Assembly (NCBI RefSeq): GCF_910592395.1
Contig: NC_088316.1
Span: 20,400,001-20,464,000 of the forward strand
DNA: 64,000 bases
Reading direction: 5' to 3'
Origin: Lineus longissimus
Lineage: Eukaryota > Nemertea > Pilidiophora > Heteronemertea > Lineidae
Shown here: positions 36,601-51,700 of the stretch, one piece after another
Layout: every line of letters starts with the position of its first letter
Numbering within the stretch: the stretch's first letter is position 1
Made by a program: the position numbers and the translations under genes
Notes under the pieces: model-generated
The model's database searches: none
Told to the model about the DNA's origin: nothing
What the model saw: the letters and a program-made list of their open reading frames with translations, nothing else

Positions 36601-39600
36601 GCAAGTTGCTAAAAGAGTGATCAGTATATGTCGTAGATAGGTCGAGTGGCCTGGATGTCTATTCGTTGCCATATGAAGCGATCATCCATCTTGAGTAATA
36701 GAAATGTGCATTTTAGGTGTCTTTTTCTTTGCATACCCACCATTCCCACTACGATGACCATTAGCGAGTACGCGAGGACAGCTGTCGGCTCTACCGTAGG
36801 TTTTATGTCACTTGTTTTCAAAGCTGGATAAAAAGACATGGCCAACGGAAGTCCTGGTCATCAGGAATGTCACAAGACCTCCTCGAAGCTGTCCATTCCC
36901 GTTTGATTGATAATTAGGCGGGTGATGACAACCCAGCGTAAAAAGTGGATGATTTCTGTCAACTCGCTTCTCTGGTTGTGGATAAACAAATATAATTGGC
37001 CTGGCTCGCTATGTAGGTCGGATTGTGATAACACGCCAGACTCGCAGATGCCTCACAAATCTATAAGCAATTATCACAAACATAAAATCTATGGGTCAGA
37101 TTTTGTTCCTTTGACTAGTAGTCCTTGATATAAAGTGTGGTCTTACTTCTAATCATCACTCAAATGACCATGAGGTCATAGACGCAATCACGATTTCAAC
37201 TTTATCAGAAATCGTCAAAAACATTTCTTTAAACAGTTAGTTCGGTTGTCTTTTGACTGCGTTCACTGTTCTTTTGAGAGTCCGTCATATTTGCTGCTTC
37301 CGGTCTTGTCACATTTGCTCGGTTCGATTTGCATAAAATTCTAATCTTCGAAGTACTGCATTAGGAGATGGTGTCTCTTCACACGTGTAATTCTGTTTGC
37401 GATGGGTTTTGTTATATCGTCAGTGATCTGAAATAACCTCGTGGCCCCATGTTGTACTTTCCCTTTCCCAATAAAAATCCACTTCGTTAGCTGTTCTGAG
37501 GCGAAGCGCAAAACTCTGCCTTCTTGACTCAAGAGGAAATGAGCTTTCGGCCAAGGCATTAGCTCGCCATTTAAACAGACAACTCGACCACATTCGTGAT
37601 ATTTAGTACCTAACCAAGCAATGGACTCTGGTCCCGGGAACAAATTGATTACTTAAGCTGCTGGATTATCTCCAAGCCTCTTAAAGTACTGGACGTTCCT
37701 CTGGAAAATGGCGATGGGCATTTTGAAATGATGTTCCGTCCTCTTGTGCCACGAAGCAAGAAATTAAATCGTCTAGTTGTTATGAATGCCAAACGATGCA
37801 TGTTTAGATGTTCGACACGAAAGGTGGTTAACGGAACTTCAGTTGAAACCAGTGTCTTTGTGTTTTCCTATCACGTTTTCGTGCATGATTTAGGAAGATT
37901 TGTTCACACCACGACCCCTGCGTCCTTCTCAAGGTCGGCTATTATCGTAAAGATTGCTCTTGAAAGGGAGAAATAAAGGTACTTAAAGTTCCTGGCTTCA
38001 TGTTTACAAGTTAAGCATGTTTGAAGAGTTGGTAGGTTTGAGTGGTGCGATTTTAAGGCAATAATCACTTTGGCTTTTTTTCAGACATAGGACGTACAGT
38101 CCTTGCATATTTGCCTTCATAGCTGTAAAGTAAAAGAACTGACTTGAAGATACTCAATCACAGTCAGATCTTTTGATATTACCTTGGAGATGTAATTCTC
38201 TGGCATGCCGAGCATCAAGCAGGCTGGTTAAACTGTGTAATTGTTGGAGTCTTCCAGCGAAATAACGTTGTGTTCATCTAGCAATGAGGTCCTGAAAGGA
38301 CGATTTGCATCACAAAAAGAGAAAAATGCACAAGAGGTCAGTCTGTCCTATTGGACTCCTGCCTTTAATACACACGAACAGATAAGATTGTCGGTCAGTC
38401 AGGGAACCGATTCCCCAGGGGGATTATTGATCTTTGGTCAGAGTATATTCGATAGATACTTCGTAGTTGAAATTCCACGGTATCGCTGTCTGTACTTGAC
38501 GTCCGTATGCACGTCATTGTGACTTTATATGAGGACCTTTGAATTGAGTGATCTACCCAGTTCGAAACATGGTGGTCTCCATGTCCAAATATCATGTTTC
38601 AAAGATTGGACTATTCATTAACTTGAGTTCTGGGGTTACAAATCGTAATCATACCGCTCTACTCGTTCGGTGCCAGTTCGCACACATCTACTATTCCGAG
38701 CGTTGGTTAATGTCAGCGTCGGTTGCTTTCCAGTTGTTAATAAAACTATGATTAATAAAACTTGGAATAAACACACGCAGTAGTCAACACTGGATTATCA
38801 TTCTCCCTCTGGTATTCTGCTTAATTTGATTACATTCGTCAGTTGATTTACTTCAGTGCTTAGAATTGTTATCAATTTTCATTATAACTCCATTTAAAGT
38901 AGCTTAACGACGAGTTAGGTGATAATATTCCCAACTCACAGTTGTGTTTTTCATCAACTAAGTCAGTTTTCATTTGATTTAAAAAAGTTTCTGGTTTATT
39001 AATGTTGGTCGTAATAGTTAGGCATAACAGTTAGGCATTCACGTTGACTCAATAGGTGTCCATACATTGAAAGTAAATCTCAATTTTCTGATTGAATATC
39101 GTGTTTTTGTGCCATGTTATTCATGTTATTGCATCCACATTTCATGTCATCTTTCAACTTGTGTAAAGTCTAGGATAATTAAAGAACATTCTCTTGATTA
39201 ATGAAATGTGACACATGTACCGTGAGAAGCGATATCGTGAATTCTATGTAAAAACCATAGACAATTGTTTTGAGTTTTGAGCACATCGATCGGCTGTTGG
39301 TGATGAGTAAATTATGCCGTTGTATTTCTGCAGCTACTGGAATCCAACTCGTATAACATTGTGCCAGGTATGTTGACATAACCCGGTCATAGTCTGATAT
39401 GACCTGGTCATACTTCCGAATTCGATCCTGGTTCTAATAGCTGCATTGACGGCGAACAACTGGGTTATTGATACTTTATAACTCATTGTGCTGAGTTTAT
39501 CATATTTACAAAATAACCAGACGTTGCTAGAGACACCAAAATCAACCGAATGGCCTTATTAATTTGTTCGGGGTGGCAACCTGAGCTAAAGTGGTTCATA

Positions 39601-40556
39601 GTTGTGATTCATACCAGTCCAGTATTTACCTTTGGCTTCAACTGTAAAGGTTATATTGTCTCATGCTACTAGTCTGATTATCACAGTCATGGTCATTGAT
39701 AGGCCATCAGTCGCCTTATTCACTGATACAGAAATCTAATATGTGCTTGAAGCTGACGCCTGCCGGTTGTACGTTCCCTGGACTCAACATTGAATCTTAA
39801 CAAGCAAACGGCTCTCGGACAGACCACGTTTAAATGATAGTGAATGCATGATGGTATCCAAATCACGCTGAAGTGTTTAAGGTTGTGAACAGTGGATATT
39901 CCTGTTTTGGCAGCCTTCTATTTACATCATTTTCTGTAAAATTCTGTGACCGTTTTATTTCGTCATTGCTTATTCACTGTCTGCCATGAAATTGGTCTTT
40001 GGCCGGTAATGGAGTATACTGATGCACATCAATGCAATTACCTGTCGGCCCACTTACCATTGCTACTTGCTAGTTTCCATTGCCCCCACCTTGCTACGAA
40101 TCATGCTTTTTTCGCAAGAGAGTGTGAAATGTGCGAGTGGAGGAATATTTAAAAAAACTCGAATAATACGTAAATGATGATACATTAGCAAAAGACGGCA
40201 TGATAAAACTTTCTTACAAGTGATCCAAGATTTAGTAGCTACAAAGTTAGACTTTCGATAATAAAAGTCCAATCCAAGAAAAAAAAGTGTAAACTATCAA
40301 GTCGTTTCTACCTTCCTGCTAGCAGTCTATGAAAAAGGTAAACCTCTCCAGGGATAAGAAATATTCCAATTAGGGTCAATGTAGCAAGACGCAAATGAGG
40401 CATAATGCGTATAAGGACATGGCGCTACGGCAATAACGTGAGTGGGGGCTGTGTAGTGCCGCCGGCGACTTCGTTAGGCGCCCCAGACGGCCCTCCTTGG
40501 CAAGATAACAACCTTTAAGATATCTCTGGCTTGTTGGGATGTACGAGGAGGAATAT
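33606..40556. other. Upstream region of the GABA-A subunit gene, no gene identified
   Basis: The first few hundred bases should hold the 5' untranslated region and promoter of the receptor gene. No TATA box was recognised, and a TGACGTCA CRE-like palindrome lies at 35284-35291. Minus-strand ORFs of 125 codons (34562-34939) and 100 codons (37341-37643) have no recognisable domain. The second begins with TTG rather than ATG and ends in a charged tail (RVKRHHLLMQYFED); it could be a terminal exon but is not supported further. Confidence 0.6.
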
Positions 40557-40568
40557 TTTGCAGGGATT

Positions 40569-40620
40569 GGTTTATCAAAAGACATGAATTTCACAGAATT
40601 TTCTGTTTTTTTGATAAACC
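40569..40620. repeat. Short inverted repeat
   Basis: GGTTTATCAAAA and TTTTGATAAACC are exact reverse complements separated by about 28 bp. They lie at the left edge of the A/T-rich tract and could be an element end, but no matching far end was found. Confidence 0.5.
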
Positions 40621-40812
40621 AAAAAATTACGAAGTCGATGGAGAAACAGATTCTATGTGAAAAAAAAATTTCGAAAAAATATTGTTCATAATTTTTTTCA
40701 GTATTGTTTATTCATAAAAATTTGAGAAACTATTTTTTTCTCCAAAATGATTTTTTTTCAAATGAGTGGGTTTTTTTGTGAAGAAAAATTAGTTTAAAAA
40801 AAAAAAATTCTT
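40600..40812. repeat. A/T-rich low-complexity tract
   Basis: Long A and T runs alternate, including an 11-base or longer A run near 40797. There is loose similarity to the T-rich dispersed repeat, but no shared word long enough to assign it. Confidence 0.7.
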
Positions 40813-42604
40813 CAGTCCTGCATATAGGTTGCCCACTTGTCCAGAAAGTGATCTCTCTTGAGGCAAAATTATTTACCATGAGAGCGGTGCGCCTGGCAGA
40901 CCGCTAAAAATGTATGAGCTGATTGATCGCAAAAACTTGAGTTTCCCTATCAGCAGTGATTCTGACCACATTCGGCCCAATGCAAAAGAGACGATTTCCT
41001 TCTTATTGTCACTGACCAACATTTCTGTAAAGTGACCAGTTCCTTATGAGAGAGAGCAGGTCATGGGAAGTCATAAATTACATCATGAAGAAAGCACGTG
41101 TGCAGAGATGACAAAAAACAAGTGATGAGGTATTCATGACGTCGTCCACATTTGTTAGGAAATCTCAACGGGCATTTTGTGAATAGGCCGGCAAGAAGTG
41201 AAGGTAATATCTTCGAGGTTGGTCAGTACTAATCCCGAGGGTCTGAAGAAGTTCATTAATCACTGCACTACAGATTGGAGTAACGGTCGTATCAATTTGC
41301 GAAGTTGCAATCCAGGGGCTGAACTTCTTGATATTAGTTGGTATTTATGGCTTGGAAGACACTAGCGCATGTTGATTGTAAATTGCGGAATATAGTGGGA
41401 TAGTTGGCCAATACCTTGAAAGCTATCAGGAGATTCCCTTCTTACAGCAATTTTACTTTGAAACTGTTGGAAATCATTGCAACAGTTCTCTATCAAAAGG
41501 CACCAAATGTTGTGATGAGGAAGCCTGTCTTCAATTCATTCGATTGTACTACAAATGCTTCAATTAAGTATCCTCAAGGTTCGTATTGGTCAGAATTCGA
41601 AGACCACATCTGGCTTATCAGCAGCGCCAGTTTATGTCTCACTTCAGCGATCACCACAAATGCTGTTCATTGGAATACGTATCCCTTCACAATGCCGGAT
41701 TGCATTAGTGCTCAACAATGGTAGGAAATATATAGATTAGATATTTCAATATCCTCCCATTTTCTATCAGATGACTGATTTCTTCCTGTGGCAAAATGGC
41801 TTTGATGAAAATCATCGTCTGATAAAGTATTAGGTGCAGTATTTCATGGTAAATATAGGCTGACATAATATGAGAGATTTAGTCTCTGTTGTGAATATAG
41901 CATGGAAGAAGGATGAAGAATCTAGAAATCTCGTGGAAAAACATCAGATGATGTCTGAGACAGATTTAACTCGATCTGTTCATGGCGTTTTATAAAACGT
42001 AGCGGTAGTTTTATATTCCTTCACTCTGAATGAGCAATTGACGCCATATCGCAAAGAATTTTTATCTTTCAAGAGCAGAGAAATCCGAGATGCACTATGA
42101 GGAAACATGCTCCAAGTTGTTTAAACCGACGATTGTGACCGTTGAAATTAAGAAAGCACTACTTGGTGGCCACGCAGGCTCTAAAACCCACTGTTGGCTA
42201 AATGTATTGATGGTGAACCATCCGATTATCTGCTAAATACATGTGCCATTTACCCTGAAAGCCTCTTTACGGCCAATAGACAGATTCAGTTATAGGTCCA
42301 ACCATTAACCAAATGAGACGGCATTCGTACGGCTGGTCATTAGATGATATGTATTCAAGCGCACGTATGGTCAAATTGTTACAGTAAATTACTATTGCCA
42401 ATTGCTAAAATGGCTCGTGGTCGCGATCGACTTTGAAGTCTAGAAATTATGGGTTTATTTTGATAAACAGGTGATAAAACTTCCGAAATTGGCCTATTTG
42501 CGAATCGAAGGCAGTCATCTGCCGTCTTATATTATTCTAAGATGACTATGTGGTGAGCCATTCATCACAAGTATGTATCAAGCAACTTCGGCTCAGCTCA
42601 ACTA
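40813..42604. other. No gene identified
   Basis: A plus-strand ORF of 106 codons (41404-41724) has no recognisable features. No repeats or RNA genes were recognised. Confidence 0.5.
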
Positions 42605-42765
42605 AACATATCAAAATTTTGAAAAATTTTCAAAGTCAAAAAAGTTTTGGGACTGATGATTTTGGTTCATTTTGAGCAGAAAACAAAAAAACCAGTGAAA
42701 ATCTTTTTTGGACTTAGAAAATTTTTCGGGGTTAGGGTAAGGGTTAGCAGAAAAAGAAGCAAAAC
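42605..42765 (-). repeat. Dispersed T-rich repeat with telomere-like stretch, inverted copy
   Basis: Contains GGGACTGATGATTTTGGTTC and CATTTTGAGCAGAAAAC, then GGGTTAGGGTAAGGGTTA at 42729-42746. The whole block is the reverse complement of part of the array at 56375-56570, including the telomere-like stretch. Confidence 0.8.
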
Positions 42766-45700
42766 AGTGCGTGCCAGATGAGTGGCGCTGTTTATCACTG
42801 TGTGACTTAATTCGATATTTGGTTAACATTCCCCTGTCAGTGAAACATCACGTTCGAGAGGATTGGGAAATGTTCATGGTTGTGTACCCTTTCTGGATAT
42901 TTAATTTGAACAGGAACATCCAGTGTTGCAGAATATAGGTCTAGCTTGTTAGATAATTATCTCACCTACCAGAAGTTAATCAAAAGATATGGATTTTGAG
43001 AGCTGACATGGAAGGTATCTGAAGGTAAAACTTGATACCATCCATCAGCATTTCTGCCAACAATGTATATTTCTCTACCGTTAAACAATTAGCTGAGTTG
43101 GAAATCTTTGTGCACTTTAGAAGGAAACCCACCAGTTTCTTTCTAATTGCTGTGATGAGCTTCCTTTGGATTAGCAAAGCCAACTAATGCGTAAAACAGG
43201 TGCCCGGTCTGCATGCCAGCCGCTAGTGGTCTTTCCTGCTCTCCAATCTTACATTTTTTCGGTTTTGTTTTAGTCCTTTAAAGCTCCCGGTGGATGGATT
43301 GATCATATGGTGTTGGAGCCAAAAGGATTGCATTTGAGCACAAAATGCCTCCGACACCAGCAAATTTTTAAGATTTTGTTGGCGTCGCAAATTCCGTATA
43401 GTAATACCTTTATGAAGACGGTAAAAGAAAATGAACCATTTTGCTCTGATGATTAGATCGATCTGTTCCTTTTGGATTAGCATCCGTAATTGAGTTTGTC
43501 AATTCTTATAGAGTATGGCGCCAGCAAAGCATCTTAACGTTTCCTCCACAACATCGTGCCCGCTGAACTATTAAACATTGTATTCAACAGGCCACAGAAA
43601 ACAGTGTGAATGAGAACATTGCATTAGGTTTTCTCTGCGGAAAATATTGATGAACGAAAATGTGGATCAAAGAATATGAGAACAAATCAAATCATCAAAC
43701 AATGGACGAAGAAGAAAAAGAAACGCCCGGGGTATTTACATGGTACAAGATGTAGGTCATGTGGTGGCCTGGCCAATCAAGAAGCAAGTAGCTTCTGGAT
43801 TACGGGAGTTGTTGCTCGCCCTCTGCCTGCAAGTCATCTAAAATGTAGTAGGGATGGGCCATATCTGAGCTATCTGACCGATGATGGCGATGGATTATTC
43901 GAACACAAGACCAAGTAATAGTACAAGGAGGTGAGCTTTAAACGAGTTTACAGTGCATATGAACAATATCTTTGCAACTTTACACGCCAAAATCAGAGGC
44001 TTCAAAGCTGAGATTGTCACATCAAACTATGAAAAACTATTATTGTAATGTAATACCGATTGATGTGACTTTTGAGTCGACGCGGAGACACCACGAGAGT
44101 GTTCTATTTGAATTATAAAAAGAGACTTCCGAAGTAACTTGGCGATAATGTGCAAAAAGAGAAGACATGATGTGTAAGTTTTGCATGCCGTTCTTCTAAA
44201 ACGGTTGTTTGCATCTTGGTAATACGCTGTGAAGTCATGCAAATGGAGACGATTTTATCTCTTAATGCATAGATGCCTTTGATAATCTTGTTACTCTGGA
44301 TGTGTGTTCCTTTGATCAGGATAAAGCTTAGTTATGTTGCTACTTAATTTTTGTCTCTGTCAAACATTTCATCAAATGGACATAAAATGGATAAATTTAC
44401 CTTTTTCAAAGTTTGCTGATAGCTATTTGTGTTTACGATAATGATAATACTATTTCCCGGCATTCTTATTCCTATCAAAGACTGTGTGTGATTGTTGACA
44501 TTAGAATTATCGCGACCATCTTATAAAATAAGTTTGACTTCAGAATGGGGTTTGTGGAAGCGTCTTACATTCTTTCCGGTACCAATTCCCAGTTTTATGA
44601 AAAGGCAATGTCCTCACTCAAAGGATGCCAGAGTTACGATCAGCCTTGAGATTGATTAGGAGCGATCCTTAGCCTGTGATATATCATTCACAAGGAAAGT
44701 ATGTCACTGTCAGAGATTGTCAGAGACTGTCATTGTATATGTCTATCTTCAGGTAATTACCTATGGATCAAAAAAGTATAGGTGATCAATATTTTCAAAT
44801 CATCACTCAGTTTTAAGGATGGTTTCTTTTCCTTAGCTTTTGTTAAATCCTAGAACTCGATCCTTATTCACTATCTGAGAGAAGGGAAAGGTTCATTTCA
44901 AACGTCTTATTCTTGTGCTGAATGTATGTGTTTCAGTGATCTACCTCAGGGAATAAGGCTGCAACTCTGGCAGTTCCAATTAATCGTATTGTTTAAAAAG
45001 AGTTGAAAAACCAAACAAATTGTTTTATTTGCTGCAGTTCATTGTAAACTTATGAGATTCTAGACGGAAACAATGATATCCACTCCAACTTATCGTTCCC
45101 TTTGAAAACTGAGGATTTAGAAAGGCTTTTAAGTCAGTTAATTAACCTATTGTTCAAGTATTTTTGAGTATACAGGGCATCTTATTCGCCAAAAGCCCAG
45201 AAGCCTGCACTGGTAAGCAACACCAATTCATCCTGCCACCTCACATATACCTCAACGTAACGGGCTAAGATTGATAACCTCACTTCGGACAGTTCTTTTT
45301 AAATAAACTCTTGGTAATGACTTCATCGCCAGAAAAGCAATTTACCTTTGAACGAGATTGTTAACTGTGATTAAATTTCAACAAGTTAATCATGAAATAT
45401 GGATTTGGTTGCCGATTGTTCAATTCCTAACTTGATCCAATCAATCATATTTGATATATAGCAGTTATAGATTATATATCTGTGGGGCCTCAGATGTTCT
45501 AGGGAAAATTGATTATACCTTCATGCCGTGTGCAGAATGAATGATATAAGAAATACCACAATAAAACACGAATTTGAAAGTTTAGTGATTCGACGATCAT
45601 CTGAGAAATAAGAAAAGATGGAAAAGAAGGTATTCACTTTTCGATCGTCATTTTGGCTCGTTCTTTACAGCGTCAACCATGAAAATCCCTTGAAAATAAA

Positions 45701-48700
45701 CTATCCTGGTAGGAAATGCTGTGTAGAGACATACTCAGTTTATTTCATAATGTTTGATTGAGATCTGGGATCGTACGTTGACTCATTTACACCGTCTCGT
45801 TGTATTATGGAGACCTTAACTAGGTTGACAAAAAATCTTGAGTCGAGCTTTTGATGCCACCACTAACTCATGATGTGAAGTTTGATCACTTTGTTAAGAG
45901 TTTTATCGGTGTATGAATTATCTGGTAAATTGGCTTCTGTGACATGGCAGGATCAGAAGTAAAATAACGTTTTCAAAATTCACTTGATAAAAGTGAGATT
46001 ATCGTGAATTATTACTTTATTTATCACGTTAGATTTCTGGCGATCTGTTGGATAGCGAGCACTTCTAGTACTTGAACACTGAAATCCAGCAATACATCAT
46101 CGTGATCAGCTTGATAAAGAGGAATCAGTAGAACACCACGTCGCTTCCAAAAGTCAGGGTGATACTCTGTTCTTCAAAACAAATGTCAAGTCTAAACTTG
46201 GTGTTAACTTTGCATTGGCCTTACGTTTACTGGGCTGTACAAAATGGGATGACGCCAATGTTGTTGGCACGTTAGTGATTAGCTGTTTTGAGAAACTGGG
46301 CCAGGAAATAGATTTAACCTTCCAATCGTTTCAAAGCCAATTCCAATCGTTTTGTGTTGCCTTGTTGACAAGTTGATTGCTAAAAGCGAAATGCTAAATC
46401 AAGTTATACCATTTGTGGTTACTGAATACGTAACATCACCAAGGGCCCGATACTTAAGATTCCCTGAGGTCCAAATATTTATTGCCTGGTGAAAGAGGAG
46501 CTTAGGAGAAATCAAGTAATCTAGATGTTGGGAAATGACATTGATTTATTGGAATGAAAAATCGAGGGGACTATTGGAATGTTCTCAGGTTACCTTGGAA
46601 TGCCATCGGTTCAGGCGATAGGGATGACGACCTCTGTTGTCTCGGGCAAGTAGAGGATGGCTATCTGAAGCTGAATTCCTCTGGCTGAGGAATATCAGTG
46701 TTGATTAGTTATGGGTTTACATGAGGACTTCTCCACCATTCACTCGGTGTTAGACGAAAGTTTTTGGAAAGTGCCACCATCATATTTTTTACTCGTATTG
46801 TAATCACTGACGTGACTTGTTTGCCGCAGACGTGATCAAGTAAAAAGCAATTGATTCTTTGGCAAAGGAATGACACTGTGATAAAGATGAATCTGCTTTG
46901 TGTGACCTCTGACAGCCAATTACAAGACACGATGCAGAAATGAGGAGTTGACTACTCAGTATGTTGAGAACAAAGAGGAGATTAATTTTTCTGAATGTTT
47001 ACGATTTAGCAAGACCTTCTCCACTTTGACGTTTTCTCTATGACTGCGAAACAGCTAATAGGCCAAAAAGTAGCAGCTAATTTTTGGACCTAACTCAATT
47101 TCCTAGGGTCTGGTAGAGATATCTTTTCTAATGGATATTTTGAAACTTGTCATAAATTTGATGCGGTGCTTGAAAAAATAACCTTCGTCAAGAAATGAGC
47201 GGTAAGAAATCCACCTCTCAAATTAGCACACTCATTTCTGCACTAGTTTCCAAGAAATAGGTCCGTAGGGATACATCTAGTCTTGATCAGACAACTAAAT
47301 CAAGCATAACGATTTCATTTCCTGAGGTCCTGGCTAGCTCTTGTTTTCCTCATGTAAGGAAGAATTACTCACTTCTGATGGGTCATTCACACTGCATCAG
47401 GGAGGGATACTCATAAAATTCCGTCGATGGCATAGTTTGAAGTGTTGGGATAGTGCTCAGTAGTTAAATGTGGCAATTTCGTTCATACCAAGTTCACCTC
47501 AGATGCAATGGGCATCGAGCACTGGTATCTGTGTGCAGTCATTGAGGCTGTATGTACCTTGATGATTTCCCTCTTTGACTGATCTTAACCCTACAATACA
47601 TTTACTTACCATTACCTAAAATACACCTTCCTCATCAAAGAATTTTGTTTTGGTTAATCTTTAAATTGCAATATCCTCAATCAAACTATTAGTTTCTTTA
47701 AAATGTGAAAATGTATTAAATCACAATTCTACTTCCTCCGTAATGTGTTGATGCAGAAATTCGAATCATTTGACAGTTCAAACGTTTTTAAGTTTGCCGT
47801 GATCAGTGGGATCCGAGAATTATTTGTATTTTAAATATCAAAGAAGATGCATCAAAATGCAATTGTACCACGCATTTCTCGCTTTGAAATAAAAGCATTT
47901 GATGGATTAAGCCACTGACAATAGCTATCTCCAGCTTATTTGCATTTAAATGAACGATTCATCCTCGGAGTAAAAAAGTGCTCGGGAGTGGCAGTTAACA
48001 CGGTGTTAATATTTCCATTACAAAACTGCCAGATTCCGACTGTCACAAGATCACCATATGATTAGTATTAATGAGGGTTTTTCTTTGACTTGTTCCTGGC
48101 AGGTTCCGTGCCGTCAGGACGTGGCAAGGCACAGAGCAAGATCGATCGACCATTCAAGATTCTCGTTGATAATAAGCTCATTTTTAAGTTTCTGAAATTG
48201 ATTGATAGACCTGCTGGGTCCGAGTGCATCCATTTTGAGAACGTCTTCAATTCAAAGAACAACTCGAGTGTTCGAATTTGATTTCACAGGAATTGGAGGC
48301 GACCACAATTTTGTCTTTAAGGTTTAATGCCAGACGCAGTATTTGAATATCACAGGGTTGAAAATGTTGATAAAAAGAGATTGTGTTTTCCATTATGCCC
48401 TTTTCGTAAATATCTGTGCGAGGTGGTTGACAGGCAGAATGTGAGGTCCCTAAAATGCCTCTTCATCATACAGAATCTACACTGTAGCTCGGCTACTCTG
48501 ATCCCCATGACCAACATGGCTAAGTTCCATAAACAGTCTTTCTCACAACCTCAACAGTCAACCAATGTCTTCTTAACGCCATTGCATTAATATTTACAGA
48601 GTATTAGGTTGCCTGTATTGATGTTATATATTACGGTCATGACCACGACTGACAGCCTTGTTTATTGGTGGTGGTAGTGATTCGACGATTTGTATCAAAT

Positions 48701-51700
48701 ATGCATAGCTTTGTCTTTATTGTAACTTATTTATTCAGTAATATCTGAAATCACGGCCACCGGTCACGCCTCGAGACGGTTATTGTAAAACCCTTTGGGA
48801 ACGTGACCAGCATGGTTTGTTTAAATACTTAAAACGTGTTACTGCTACAATTAACGTACGTAACTCACATAGGATATATAGATGCTAAAACACTGAACAG
48901 TGTCAACAGTCAACCCTATAGTTTCACCAAGCCACTTGACTACCAAACATAGACAAATGTCAATTAGGATCATGGCGTTGTGACCATGGTTTTGGTGTTG
49001 CGAAATCATTGTCCATATAAATAAAACATATTGGCCTCGACCACCATGTTCATCATGTTTTCCATTCTTGAATATTCAGAAACGGTCTTAGATCGGTTTT
49101 CTGTTGCAAGAAATAATCTGCTGATTGGCATATATCCTTTTAAGTAAAATGTCCCTGACGAATTAGTATATAAACATGATAAAGCATACTCATATGATCA
49201 ATTCGAGAAAGAAAAAGAAGTGTATATACATTGCATGATCCAAGAGATTTTCACTTCCTAGTTACCGGCCTAAACTATGTCGTTAAGAAATTAAACAAAC
49301 ATGGTAAATAATCAAGCTGCAGCCTGTTTAAGCAGTTTTTATCACTCCTGTCATGCAATGATTGTTCACTGGATCAAGATGCCTGATGAGCATCGTGCGA
49401 GCACCCCATTGCCTTACAAAAATCAAAGAAAATATCCAATCATCACCAATACTCGTGCAATGGTCAAGTGGCAATGGCATGTCCCAGTTGGCGTTCAGTC
49501 TCTAGTCGAACCACCCTCACTCATCGATTCAGCCCGTTGAATCGCCCTCTATCTGATTTTAATTATGATACCAAATGACCAATTCTTGGTCGACCTTTTT
49601 TCGATAATGACTTTATTCAACAGATCCTTCGATATCCGTTATATCAATTCTACGGCTGGGTAGGAATAGAGCAAATAGGCGTAATCAATCGGGTTTAGAA
49701 ATGGAAATCGTCAACATTACTGTCGTCAAGAACTTGCGGCAAGGTAATTCCCATGAAAGTGTCTTACAGACCTACTTTTTGTGTCTTTTCGTTTAACCAT
49801 TCCTTATTTTTCCCCAGTCGGCTGAAGTTAGAATCGATTACTGCTTGCTACTCTGGATTATGCAATTATCAAAAGAGGCTTAACCCCTGCGTTGACCGTC
49901 GGCTAACCCGATACGAGCTAGTCAATGGCATCGAAAACAAGAAAATCATTCCTTATTATTTATAATTAATTTTCCTGTCAAGATAAGCTGGATTTGTATG
50001 GAGATATTTTCTTGTCATCCATCGATGGGATTTGAGGCAAGATCGGTGCTGACTGGAGAACAGTTATTAATTTGATAAATTTACGATATGATATGATGAG
50101 AATGTACTGTGCTTAGTTGGCGTCCTTGGGTGTTCAACAAAGATAACATGGTCACAAGATTATTACTTCATCCCTATTATCACTCTAAGATGGAGGAAAT
50201 AATTGGTAGACCCGCTTCAAATGAATAGACAGTGGACTCCTGCTTGGTTTGCACTTGCACGAAGTTGACAACATTTCTTGCGGTGACTCAGCCATATCCT
50301 GCAGAATCGTCCGGAAAATGCTCAGGGACGAAACTTAGCTATAAACTTAGTTATAAACTTGTGACCAATTCAGTCCCCTTCTCGACTGTAGGGGCATGAA
50401 ACGCAATGGACGTCCCAGAGGTCGGCAACCGGCAGTGGCCTGGTGACTACGAATCGGGTCCAGTTGATTGTAAACCAAACTTCAAATGGTACAGAGCTAA
50501 GTTAGGAACACAGTTGGCCAGAAGCCATAGGTTATCTTTACAAGTGCAAATAATTGGTGGTGGTAAACATAGCATAAACAACTTGTCCAATCTAGGCGAA
50601 TACCTCGTAATCACTGGGCTCATCCTTGCCTGTAAGCTTAGCGTATTGGTTTGTAATGATTTCTCGCACCCAGGACATGAACAACTACCCAATCCATATG
50701 TTACTTGTTGCTAGAGTAATCGGTAAGCAAAGTTAAATCAAGGCATTTGTCTTGTGTTTGCCTGATACAAGTGGCCTTTCCGTATCGCATCGCTGACACG
50801 TTAAGGGGATTAACGAGGACAAAGTCAAGATTTATAAATGTAGCCAGCGTCTCGATACTGCTGCTCTGACAATTAAGCAAACATGACGCCTAATGTAGGC
50901 TTCCAGGCTAGAATATCAAGGAATCTTTGTGAAATATCGCCCTTGTCTGCCTTCCAGTGGAATACGCAGACTCGTCAGTTAGCATTATGGGCATGTTACT
51001 CGAGTACAGGATATAGTTTAACGACAAGCCTTTGTTGATTGAGAGCAGATATGGGTGTAATTTGTCTATTTGCATGCCTAAGTCACGCTTTCCAGTAAAT
51101 TGTTTAGTTGAGTTAGTTGGACCATTGCATTATATGGGTATTTAAACCGTAAGACAGTGGAGCTGTGAGTTGATTTATTAAGAGGTGCATGACAAAGACT
51201 CCAAGTCGAATTCAGAAGTTTATCGCAATCATTCCATTCATACATTCAATCATAGAAATCAAATACATAAAGAAGCGAATCTGTGATTAAAGTAGATGTA
51301 TGTCAAGCAATGCTAACCAGTACAAGCTGCTAGTGTGTTCGTATGTCATGTACGCAACCCTTCCTAATCATTGTCCAGTGCAAGCTTCCAGTGATTATAA
51401 TAGGGGTACTGCTTAGCAATAAGTGCCATGCCTTGCACGTCAGAATGGCCTAACAAAACCCAAGCAGCATCCACGACCTCACAGCTGTCTGACATTAGGC
51501 TTTCTTTTTCCTGTAGCCTACTGGTACATCTACCAACTGGTTACTGCATTAACCACATGAGAAGATAGAACACAAGTACTTTTGCCGGCACATCTTCTGT
51601 GTCAGCTTTCTCTAGTCACCACAGCAGAAGAATCAAATCACTGTTTGACCTTTGCATCATGACATTAGTTGCTGACGGTATGAAAGTAGCCCTTGGTGAC